Below are positions 55,099 to 64,000 of a stretch of 64,000 nucleotides of DNA, one piece after another; position 1 is the first letter of the stretch; the number at the start of each line of letters is the position of its first letter. Origin of the DNA: Aplectana chamaeleonis (taxonomy: Eukaryota; Nematoda; Chromadorea; Rhabditida; Cosmocercidae); assembly GCA_029168955.1 (NCBI GenBank), contig JAPDOI010000153.1, positions 805,001 through 869,000 of the forward strand, given 5' to 3'. The notes under the pieces are model-generated. The model ran no database searches. It was not told the origin of the DNA and saw only the letters and a program-made list of their open reading frames with translations. The position numbers and the translations under genes were made by a program.

Positions 55099-56042
55099 TA
55101 AAGCGGCGTTCAGGGTTTTCGCGGGGCGACGCCATGGCACATGTCAGTGCGACGCGAAAATCGCGTCGTGTGGGAACTCTGGTGTGATGCTTAGCAAATG
55201 CTGGGCGATCACTCGCAATTGCGTACATACGCAGTTTTGCGTATTTTTTTAGTAAAGTTAGCAACGCTTTTTCCGCCTTGGTTTTTAGCAAGTAGACCTG
55301 AACATGCTCACTTTGTTGTTTTCTTTGAGGATCTGGTTGAGTTAAAGGCACAGGGCACCCAAGAAATTATTTTGAGATTTTATGCTTATCTTGGAGAAAG
55401 TCACACGCTGATCACAGTGGTATCTCTGAAATCGTCCAGGACCCCCTAGGAACAAAGTTATGGCTCTTCAAAGACGCCAAATTTTAAGGGTGAAAAATTG
55501 GTGAACGAGTTGTCCCAGGCCTGTACTTCTCTTCTTTTTTATCGTTGTGTGAGAGCGAGCCAGGCTAAGGAGACAGCCCGCAGTGGACTGAAAAACGACG
55601 ACTTGATGGAATTCATTCATCTATTGAGCCGCTATCGAGTTCGAATATCTGTTAGGGGATAGGGGCCTGTGGTGGTGAGCGGAGGAGATCGGGCCTGTGG
55701 TGGTCGCTTATATCTCGCTTATTTGGAGGATTTGAGATCTCGCACTTGGCACGTGTTATACAGGAGGGGTCTTCTACACAACTCCATGGAAGTCTCAAAA
55801 TTCATATCTGAGGGTGTACTGTGCCTTTCATGAAAAAAATCTTCACGAAAACCAGCAACGAGCTTGCCATCGCGCCACGACCATCGCATCGCGTTGTATT
55901 GCAACGCGACGCGCTCGTCAAATCTGTTGTATCGCTCTACTTCACTGTAAACACCTAGCGACGATGCGACGTGACGTCGCTTGATCGATGCGTAGGCTAA
56001 TTATGACGTCGCGTCGCGCCGCGAATGAACTCTGAACGCCGC
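55099..56042. mobile_element. Family R element, copy 2, with a nested family T element
   Basis: GCGGCGTTCAGGGTTTTCGC at the left, GCGAATGAACTCTGAACGCC at the right, as at 6517-7838. GCACATGTCAGTGCGACGCG and GCGTACATACGCA match the other copy. A family T element (55342-55830) lies inside. Confidence 0.8.
55342..55830. mobile_element. Family T element nested in the family R element
   Basis: TTAAAGGCACAGGGCACCCA at the left, GGGTGTACTGTGCCTTTCA at the right. The interior matches the complement of 38974-39488, including two copies of the CCACCACAGGCCCGA minisatellite unit. Confidence 0.82.
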
Positions 56043-56125
56043 CTAACATAGGTGCACCGCATTTGAGCCAACCTTCAATGGGGAACGCAAAAGTATCACT
56101 AGGATCCATATCAATTGCATCCTCT

Positions 56126-56265
56126 GGTTCCAAGCCAAATTTACTCTGTTCCCTCGCGCGCTTTTGCGGAGCGAGGGTAGAGACAGCGAGAAAGTGTGGG
56201 AAGAAGGAGACGCAGCGCACGCGCGCAGACGCATGCGATGAACAGGAATATATTTCACTTAAGAA
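56126..56265. repeat. Dispersed repeat, inverted relative to 32303-32450
   Basis: GGAGACGCAGCGCACGCGCG, GCGAGGGTAGAGACAGCGAG and CCAAATTTACTCTGTTCCC are the complements of phrases at 32303-32450. Confidence 0.6.
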
Positions 56266-56448
56266 CAGAGGATGCCTCCGTCGAAGTCTGGGACAACAGT
56301 TTGCTTGGGCCTGATGTACCCTATTAAAGTAGGGTATGACCACCGCTGAATTCCGCCTGGGGCTCTAAAAAAAAGTCCACCCTTGTCTAACTCGCACAGG
56401 CACACTAGGTCACGTGTGCTTTCCGCATTTCTTATTTTTTTTTAACAG

Positions 56449-56600
56449 GGTGCTGAGTTGATCGCAAAACGCTTGGCTCCGGTAGAGATTGAACACGCGT
56501 GTTTCCATTCCGGGGAGAACCTTATCGCAATGCATCACCAAAGCCACAGCATTGCTCTCACTGAATGCCTTGAGGAGCTAAACTTCGAGGGTTCCACTAA
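56449..56600. mobile_element. Family D MITE, left-end fragment
   Basis: AGGGTGCTGAGTTGATCGCA, AAACGCTTGGCTCCGG then GAGATTGAACACGCGTG and CTTATCGCAATGCATCACC. Complements the right-end fragment at 15150-15284 and the hairpin at 13901-13982. Confidence 0.75.
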
Positions 56601-57761
56601 GGCAAAAGTGTTATCATGACAGTACCTTATACACATACATGCCCCCAGTCTACCCAACTAGTCACACGAACCCCCTCCACTCCTTTTTTTTGCCAGCCAC
56701 TAATTTCCACATTTCCTGCACCCACGCACACATCTGCTCCAACCCACCGTAATCCTAGCGGCGCACATCAAACACCACACACATGCATACATATATGGAA
56801 GGCGCGGGTAGAAGAGGGACGTTGTTCAGATTCGAAACCGGCATCTATTCGTCTCAGACCATCGGTTTCAGTTAGGCGGCCGGCCAGCCAGCGCCATCCA
56901 CACAGCCACCGCTCCTCATCTATTTGCGAAAACCTTCTTTGTGCTGTTGTTGGTCGTGGTGCATATGTATATCGGTAAGAGGGGGGGGGACGAAATACGG
57001 TAGGCATCTCCTCCTCCTTCTTCATCTCCTCCACCTTCTTGCTGCGCGACCCGCTAGACATTGCTGTAGACGCGGTCCAATCAATCTCTCCCTGCCCGTT
57101 CACTGCGCGCGTAGCCAACGGGCTCTCCGGTCTTAGCCCACTTTATGTGGGTTTTATTCATAGAACAAGTTTGGCCCACAGCGGACAGCAACCATGAGCC
57201 AAAGTCATCGTTAGCGTTCTGTTGGCTAGTATCGTCCAGAGATTTCGTGGTTGTGGTTACACTCTCTACTCTCGACTTCCACTTTGAAGAAGGGAGGGTC
57301 AAGATCTTGCCTAGCTAGCCCTCACATCCTTTGCTTTGAATTACTTAGTCTGAGTAACTGCACACTCAAATTCTATTCTCCTATTGACCTTGCCTTGCCA
57401 CATTCTTGATATTCAAATGAGCGCAAGCCACCTTCTCTGTCTCCTTGAGTTTTTAGTAGAAAATAAAAAATACTCCTACCCAGGTCTCTACATATATGAT
57501 TGTTTTGTGGTGAAAAATATGTGACGAAGTCATAAAAATCTTCTCAATTTCCTCAACGCACATGGGTGAATAAAGACGACCAACAACTTCGCTTTCTCGG
57601 ACTCCTCACTTAGGAAAAATCTACCCAAACTTCGTTCAGGGTGGTTATTTGAAGCGTTGAACACGAGAATCAGGTCCGCTTCCAGTTTTTTGGGTAGAAA
57701 AACACTGTAGGTCACTATATCAGAAAGACATTTTGCCCACTGTAAGATTTCAAAATACTTA
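56601..57761. other. Unassigned region
   Basis: 56616-56980 is C-rich on the plus strand with CAC-rich words; a 120-residue open frame there has no domain. 57000-57050 has CTCCTCC/TTCTTC tracts. Looks like promoter or 5' UTR-type composition, but no exon was recognised. Confidence 0.4.
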
Positions 57762-58490
57762 AGGCATTGGTATACTTCCCTGTCGCTGCAGCGACAGGTT
57801 CCGACAACTATCACTCATCGTGTCGAGACCAGCACCGGCGCTATGGCAGGGCTGTCCGCGGGATCAGTTTGCGTGTGCCGGCCGCGGCGACAGGTCGCTT
57901 AGGGGTGTTATAGTTTTCAGTGACGTAACCCTTGTACGCTCCGTGGCCGCAGCGACGGGCGGTCGCTGGGGTTTCTCAAAAAAGCTTGTTTTTTGTTTCT
58001 CTTCAGTCTTTTTTTGTTTCTAATAAGGTAGCGGCAACAATTTATCAGTTACGTCAGTAGTCACCCAATTACAATGTTATACGTCGCCTCTAAAAATTTT
58101 AAGCATGTCTCCAGGCCGTTTAGTGCACTTTACATATTTTTTTTGTCACATGAGCACATTTTCCATCCTGCCTAACTCGTTTTTGACATATGTGGAATGA
58201 CGAAAAGGATCAGGGTAACATCCCAAATCGTCACGTTTTTCTCTCAATCTGGAGTGAATATGTATTGCAGACTTGCGATTCATACCCGCCATAGTGAATT
58301 TTTTTTCATCAAAAAAGGGTTCCTCACACAACTCCATTCAAGAAAACAATACTACGAACATAACTGATATCCATTAAATGGTCTGCAGATGCGCGTATAC
58401 AGAATTGCAAGCGCGTGGAAATTTTCGGCGACAACTCCGTCGCCGTTTCCGCCGCCGGTGACCGGCTGTCGCTGAAGTATACCAATGCCC
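57762..58490. mobile_element. Inverted-terminal element (729 bp)
   Basis: AGGCATTGGTATACTTCCCT at the left and GAAGTATACCAATGCCC at the right; CTGTCGCTGCAGCGACAGG and GGTGACCGGCTGTCGC continue the pairing. Non-coding interior. Flanking TTA/TAA is suggestive of a TWA target. Confidence 0.75.
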
Positions 58491-59364
58491 TAACAGTTTT
58501 GGCCGAGAAATAACCGAGAAATAGCCACGAAAATTCTGCGTTCTGCATAACAACCAAGAAATGGTCTGGAAATAGCTGGTTACCGCCAGATAGCGGAAAA
58601 ATAGCCGAGTTTAGTAATCTGAAATTGTGGTACTTAGCCCCACCAGGAGACAAGAACGATAGTTAAGTGCACCAGAATGGGGTTACAGTAAAATGGGCTT
58701 CTAATTTTTTAAAGTTTTTCTTGCGATTGTGTAATATTTTGATTACCGGTGAAGCTGTTTCCCTAATTCTTAGTCCAGGCAGATCCTCAGGTGCTTACCC
58801 CTGGAGAAGGACGGTGTGTGAGTGAAGACACACCGCTCTTCACTTCTTCTATACCTTACCCATTATCAACTGCTTATCATCAATTGTGTTTACGAGAGCC
58901 GAATGGGGGCTGTATTCCATCATTCTTAAGATTACGGTAGCCCTGTTCTGGCACACTTAACTATCGTTCTTGTCACCAGGAGCTGCTGCGGAACCTGGTG
59001 GGCCTCTTATTGTTATCTCTTATTGTTAGAGCGAAATTCGAGAAAAGTGGACAGTTGCACGTAAATTTGGTCGGGGAAAAATCAGACTCGTTTTTTTTCA
59101 AACGGCGTTCACGACTGTTTCTACTGTGAGAAATATCTCACAGTAGAAGAGAGTTTCCTATTATTTATTTTTCGATTCTGTAAACTCGAAAGTTGCCTTT
59201 TCAGCCTTTTCATCTGCTATATTTGGCACACTTTGATTTTTTTTTGAAGTAGCGAATTACGAAGTTCAGAGTGCCACATAATCTTATTTATTTATTTTTC
59301 AAATAGAAATATCCCGTTTCAACGATGGTATTAAAACACGCGAGGCTTCACTCGTCGTTCCGGA
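58491..59364. other. Unassigned apart from the family A fragment
   Basis: 59105-59145 has a short hairpin (CTACTGTGAG/CTCACAGTAG around AAATAT). No gene supported. Confidence 0.4.
58738..58900. mobile_element. MITE family A, copy 3 (partial)
   Basis: Interior phrases ACCGGTGAAGCTGTTTCCCT, GACACACCGCTCT and TATACCTTACCCATTATCAA match copies 1 and 2, but both termini are missing or diverged. Confidence 0.75.
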
Positions 59365-59367
59365 TTA

Positions 59368-59727
59368 GGCGCATTTTATACTACTGAACGCCAGCGAGGC
59401 ACGCGCGTGCCACGCTGACGTGGTGTTTGTGTATGAATGCCTTGACGCCCCGCCCGCGCGGCACGCGCGTCACGCTCCGCCTGCTTCGCCATGGCGTCGC
59501 CGCTGCAGTATTCATACTGCCACCCGGAACGCCTTCGCGTTTTCATCTAATGATATTATTTATCGATCGTCTCATTTATTCCAGATTCACCGCTCCGCCA
59601 TGGCGTCGCCGCTGGAGTATTCATAGTCTCCGCACGCGCGTCACGCGCGTAGAAAGTATTCATACGCAAACGCCACGCCAGCGCGGCACGCGCAGCCGCG
59701 CTGGCGTTGAGTATTATGAATAGCGCC
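59368..59727. mobile_element. MITE family C, intact copy (360 bp, TTA duplication)
   Basis: GGCGCATTTTATACTACTGA at the left, CTCAACGCCAGCGCGGCTGC-type mirror at the right ending GAATAGCGCC, flanked by TTA at 59365-59367 and 59728-59730. Same subterminal GCGCGGCACGCGCGT words as 47701-51589. TWA target supports PIF/Harbinger. Confidence 0.88.
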
Positions 59728-60200
59728 TTAGGAGTCACTCGAAAGCGGAAAGTATGAGTCTGAACGAAAAGTTCTAAATTGGAGTACATCGAATTGCTTT
59801 CTGACCCCTTTGTCTTCAGGAAAATTCCGCTAGAAAATTAATGGGGTCGGAAATGAGCTCCTGATTTTTCAGTCTAAAATTACTCTTGAAAGTTTGAAAA
59901 TTTTCTTAACTTTTCGTGTATCAATGGACAGGTAATTATTTACTCTTTGAAAGGGTGACATGCTTTTCTGACTGACCTCGATTTGTTCGACTTTTGGATC
60001 GATAAAATAGAGGGTAAGAAATAAGGCTACGATTTATCAACCAAAAAAAAAGATAAAAATAAGCATTTCCAAAACCTGAATACAACATCATGTAGAAGGG
60101 GGAATTATTATTTGTTATTATTAGAGCGGGCCATTCTACAGCAAGCCACTTAAATTTCTGCAATTTGTAGAATTCTCGCGTTTCTTGAAAAACAACATTT

Positions 60201-60707
60201 ATTCTGTAAAAAGGGGTCTCCCAAGCAAAAGTGGTTTGGTTCGCGTTACAAATGTTTCAACAAAAAGGGAACAATAGGAAAGTGGAATGAGGTGAGTGTA
60301 CAAAAAATGAACAATATCCTCTAAAAACTCTTTTCTTTGTCGAAACTTCTAAACAGCGGAAACAAACCGTTGTGGTTCTCTATGAGGAAGCGCTTTTTGC
60401 TCCATAAAGGATTTTGATTATGTGAGTGCCGATAAAATGTGTGTATATGCATGTGCACCTAATAGCTATCATTAAATGAGGAGATAATGTCGAATTGTTT
60501 TAAGGAACCATTCAATTCTTCCTCGTAAAAGACCACAACGGTTTGTTTCCGCTGTTTAGAAGTTTCGACAAAGAAAAGAGTTTTTAGAGGATATTGTTCA
60601 TTTTTGGACACTCTCCTCATTCCACTTTCTTATTGTTCCCTTTTTCTTGAAACATTTGTAACGCGAACCAAACCACTTTTGCTTGGGAGACCCCTTTTTT
60701 ACAGAAT
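60201..60707. mobile_element. Foldback element (507 bp) with about 180-bp arms
   Basis: ATTCTGTAAAAAGGGGTCTC at the left pairs with GAGACCCCTTTTTTACAGAAT at the right. Pairing continues through CAAGCAAAAGTGGTTTGGTT, CGCGTTACAAATGTTTC and GTCGAAACTTCTAAACAGCG. Both arms are nearly identical, indicating a recent origin. Confidence 0.88.
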
Positions 60708-60967
60708 TGTTCACTTTTTCTTGATATTACGCAGTAATATCCCATGGAAGAATTTCGAACGAAGACCTCTTCATCTCCCCACTTGGCACCCACGATTTTC
60801 TCATGAAAATGAATGGAAACCCTGATAAAAGGTGCTTGATGCTGCTATCAATCATTGTTGTTGATGAAGTTCTGTAGATATGCTTCGATTGATAGCGTTA
60901 TAGATCGGTGGTTCATTCCATTTCTGACTTGAATCTTGAGTGCCCCCCCCCCGCCTAGGATAGTTCC

Positions 60968-62431
60968 GCACTTTTAACGACGTCCCGATGACGTCATCAG
61001 AGGCCCGAAGCACTTTTCACGACGTCCCGATGACGTCGTCAGAAACCCGAAGCACTTTTTAACGACGTCCCGATGACGTCATCAGATGCCCGAAGCACTT
61101 TTCACGACGTCCCGATGACGTCATCAGAAGCCCGAAGCACTTTTAACGACGTCCCGATGACGTCATCAGAAGCCCGGAGCACTTTTCACGACGTACCGAT
61201 GACGTCATCAGAAGCCCGAAGCACTTTTAACGACGTCCCGATGATGCCATCAGAAGCCCGGAACACTTTTCACGACGTCCCGATGACGTCATCAGAAGCC
61301 CGAAGCACTTTTCACGACGTCCCGATGATGCCATCAGAAGCCCGGAACACTTTTCACAACGTACCGATGACGTCATCAGAAGCCCGAAGCACTTTTCACG
61401 ACGTCCCGATGACGTCATCAGAAGCCCGGAGCACTTTTCACGACGTCCCGATGACGTTATCAGAAGCCCGAAGCACTTTTAACGACGTCCCGATGACGTC
61501 ATCAGATGCCCGAAGCACTTTTCACGACGTCCCGATGACGTCATCAGAAGCCCGAAGCACTTTTAACGACGTCCCGATGACGTCATCAGAAGCCCGGAGC
61601 ACTTTTCACGACGTCCCGATCATGCCATCAGAAGCCCGGAACACTTTTCACGACGTACCGATGATGCCATCAGAAGCCCGGAACACTTTTTACGACGTCA
61701 CGATGACGTCATCAGAAGCCCGAAGCACTTTTAACGACGTCCCGATGACGTCATCAAATGTCCGAAGCACTTTTCACGACGTCCCGATGACGTCATCAGA
61801 AGCCCGAAGCACTTTTAACGACGTCCCGATGACGTCATCAGAAGCCCGGAGCACTTTTCACGACGTCCCGATGACGTCATTAGAAGCCCGAAGCACTTTT
61901 CGCGACGTTCCGATGATGCCATCAGAAGCCCGGAACACTTTTCACGACGTACCGATGACGTCATCAGAAGCCCGAAGCACTTTTCACGACGTTCCGATGA
62001 TGCCATCAGAAGCCCGGAACACTTTTCACGACGTACCGATGACGTCATCAGAAGCCCGAAGCACTTTTAACGACGTCCCGATGACGTTATCAGAAGTCCG
62101 AAGCACTTTCCACGACGTCCCGATGACGTCATCAGAAGCCCGAAGCACTTTTAACGACGTCCCGATGACGTTATCAGGAGCCCGAAGCACTTTTAACGAC
62201 GTCCCGATGACGTCATCAGATGCCTGAAGCACTCTTCACGACGTCCCGATGACTTCACCAGAAGCCCGAAGCACTTTTAACGACGTTCCGATGACGTCAT
62301 CAGAAGTCCGAAGCACTTTTCACGACGTCCCGATGATGCCATCAGAAGCCCGGAACACTTTTTACGACGTCACGATGACGTCATCAGAAGCCCGAAGCAC
62401 TTTTCGCGACGTCCCGATGATGCCATCAGAA
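60968..62431. repeat. 42-bp tandem satellite, about 35 copies, with CRE-type palindromes
   Basis: Unit GCACTTTTAACGACGTCCCG + ATGACGTCATCAGAAGCCCG + AA. About 22 of 35 units keep TGACGTCA by my count; a second type has GATGATGCCATCAG and a third GATGACGTTATCAG. The AACGACG/CACGACG variation alternates. As 42 is a multiple of three, a 384-residue frame stays open on the plus strand (61073-62227) and others on the minus strand. I regard those as by-products. Confidence 0.95.
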
Positions 62432-62549
62432 TCCCCACTCACCTACAAATCGATTACCTACCAGCCTACGTACCTCCTACCAACTTACCTGTCCGCCAAG
62501 TTGATTGTCTGAGACCATTGGCAGTGGCTATTAGCAGTGAGGACTGAAA

Positions 62550-62605
62550 AGCGTGACGACCTACGGCCCACGGCCTACGGCTCACGGCCTACGGCGCACA
62601 CCATG
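62550..62605. repeat. ACGGCCTACGGCYCACGGCC short tandem repeat
   Basis: Alternating CCCACGGCCTACGG and CTCACGGCCTACGG units, about five, shortly after the 42-bp satellite. Confidence 0.8.
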
Positions 62606-63365
62606 AAATTTTCTTAAGCTTTCGGGCTCCCAACTTTGTTATTTGTGGACCGATTTTGCTGAAATTTGGACAGCAGGTGTCTTCTGGACCCCTTCACTTA
62701 TATCCAGAAGGAAATCTTCAGAAATTTTGTTTCAAAGATTCTATAAACTATTTTATAAAATTCTAAGAGATCACAAGGCCTAGGCAAAACCAAACCTCTC
62801 CAGCCGCTTCGCGACTGGAGCGATTTATGAAAAACAGCGAACATTGAGTCATTTATAGTCCACGGAAATGGAAAAAGCCAGTTGTGCGATTGCGTATTTT
62901 CACTAAGCATACTGTAGGTTGCCCCGTAATCGACGGTCAGAGTATTATTCTCTCCTGGACTATAGACAAAAAGAATCGGGAACACAGAAAAACGGTGAGA
63001 TTTGTCCCACACAAGCATAAATAATGTACCTCAAATCGCTACCATGTATAGACACGGATATAACAAGAGAAAATAATTTTTCTGTTACTTCCATTTTTTT
63101 GTAATTTTTCTCTCCTCTTGTTGTACAGCAGGATTTCGGGCACGACGAGTTTGACGGCAATGATATTTTTGCAACCGATCACATTCAGATCGGATAAGGA
63201 CGTACTAGAGGGTGCGTGTATACTTTTGAAGCGCATTGTATGCTTCTTAAGTCCCGTTTCAAATATTCTACAGAGCTGTGATGTAACGCTTAGGTGCCTA
63301 TAGATCCTGATCTGTATTCTTTCTAAGTCTCTTTGATCCAGCTGCGTGGGCAGATACATAGTCTA
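62606..63365. other. Unassigned region right of the satellites
   Basis: Contains a small hairpin TCCAGCCGCTTCGCGACTGGA (62800-62820). Minus-strand frames of about 106 residues (62698-63018, 63039-63359) have no recognisable domain. Confidence 0.4.
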
Positions 63366-63369
63366 ATCA

Positions 63370-63580
63370 ACAGAGGCTGTCCACTGAAGCGGTCGGTGTG
63401 TGTGCCGAACGGTTTTTCCGAAAACATTTTCCGAACTCGAAAATTGACTAGCAGCAATGCTTGACAATGGTGAGTAATATCTCAATCAGCCGCTTGAAGT
63501 TATGTTAAAGCCCATTCAAAAAAATCGTTATGCAATGGCCGCTCACGCGCACGCCGACCGCGTCGCAGTCCCACCCGGAA
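63370..63580. mobile_element. Inverted-terminal MITE (about 210 bp)
   Basis: Left CTGTCCACTGAAGCGGTCGG and right GCACGCCGACCGCGTCGCAG are imperfect complements. 34500-34560 shares the terminal phrase (ACGCGGTCGGCGTGCGTGTC). Confidence 0.55.
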
Positions 63581-64000
63581 ATAATTTAAAACTTTGAAGA
63601 AAATAAACTAATTGAAACCCAATCTAAATATGTACACAGCCTTTACCAGGTCAACTGAACAGCTACCTCCACCTGTTAGCTCAACCTAGAGAAACGGAAG
63701 TGCGGCACTGCTCTCGCAACCTGTGCATGGTTTCAGCGCAGAAGCCCTTCAGCTGATCGTCGAGACTGCAAAAACCCTCGAGGTCCACTAAACCTTAAAG
63801 ATATCGTCGTGAGGAAATTAACTGGAGACCAGCCTTAATTCTACGCGCCTATTAATAGGCTCGCCGAAACGGGAAATTCTTGGAATTTTTCCTTGGAAAT
63901 CAGAATTTTCTAATTCCTTGATCTGCGGGATTTTGAAATAACTGCGTGTGCCAAACATAACAACCGAAAAACACATCGTATCAAAATAGGTAAAGTCCGT
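63581..64000. other. Non-coding, nothing recognised
   Basis: No gene, repeat structure or RNA motif seen to the window end. Confidence 0.4.

Noticed and set aside
61073..62227. 384-residue plus-strand ORF as a repetitive protein gene
   Set aside because: It follows exactly the 42-bp satellite period, frames on the other strand are open too, and there is no start context, splice signal or unique flanking sequence.

Overview
This 64 kb window is nuclear DNA of a nematode, probably a rhabditid. Two host genes can be read exon by exon on the minus strand, and both look closest to Caenorhabditis proteins. The 20S proteasome subunit alpha-2 gene (pas-2) has seven coding exons between 15935 and 24905 and encodes 231 residues. 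The co-chaperone SGT1 gene has six coding exons between 8727 and 14099 and encodes 185 residues. No existing annotation was available. Both models rest on frame-consistent GT/AG splice junctions and on family sequences known from memory. The two genes are head to tail, pas-2 upstream. In C. elegans the orthologues (D1054.2 and D1054.3, from memory) are neighbours too, so the pair is a conserved block and a candidate operon.

The rest is almost all repeats. Host introns are either about 50-450 bp or 2-6 kb, and the long ones are swollen by transposons. 1-2.5 kb: a decayed Tc3-like transposon with a nested inverted-repeat element. 2.5-8.7 kb: a GA-rich tract and several foldback elements (MITEs). 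8.7-14.1 kb: SGT1, whose 4 kb intron 3 holds degenerate tandem repeats and a tRNA-like sequence. 14.1-15.9 kb: repeat-filled gap. 15.9-24.9 kb: pas-2, with the 5' half of a jockey-like non-LTR element antisense in intron 6, and in intron 1 a jockey-like 3' end plus a 2.35 kb palindrome built from Tc1-like transposase pieces. 24.9-25.4 kb: an unrecognised, broken coding segment. 25-47 kb: MITE families and minisatellites. 47.7-51.6 kb: a three-level nest (Harbinger-type MITE, full-length dead RTE element, hAT-type MITE). 51.6-60.9 kb: more MITEs. 60.97-62.43 kb: a 42-bp satellite, most units carrying TGACGTCA.

Functionally, only proteasome core assembly (PAS-2) and HSP90/SCF co-chaperone activity (SGT1) are supported. 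Most other open frames are repeats or the chance frames expected in a sequence of this size. Several insertions can be dated relative to each other, because target-site duplications, or the uninterrupted opposite arm of a palindrome, show the state before insertion. Splice junctions, the operon and the superfamily assignments of the MITEs are inferences that RNA-seq and genome-wide repeat clustering could test.
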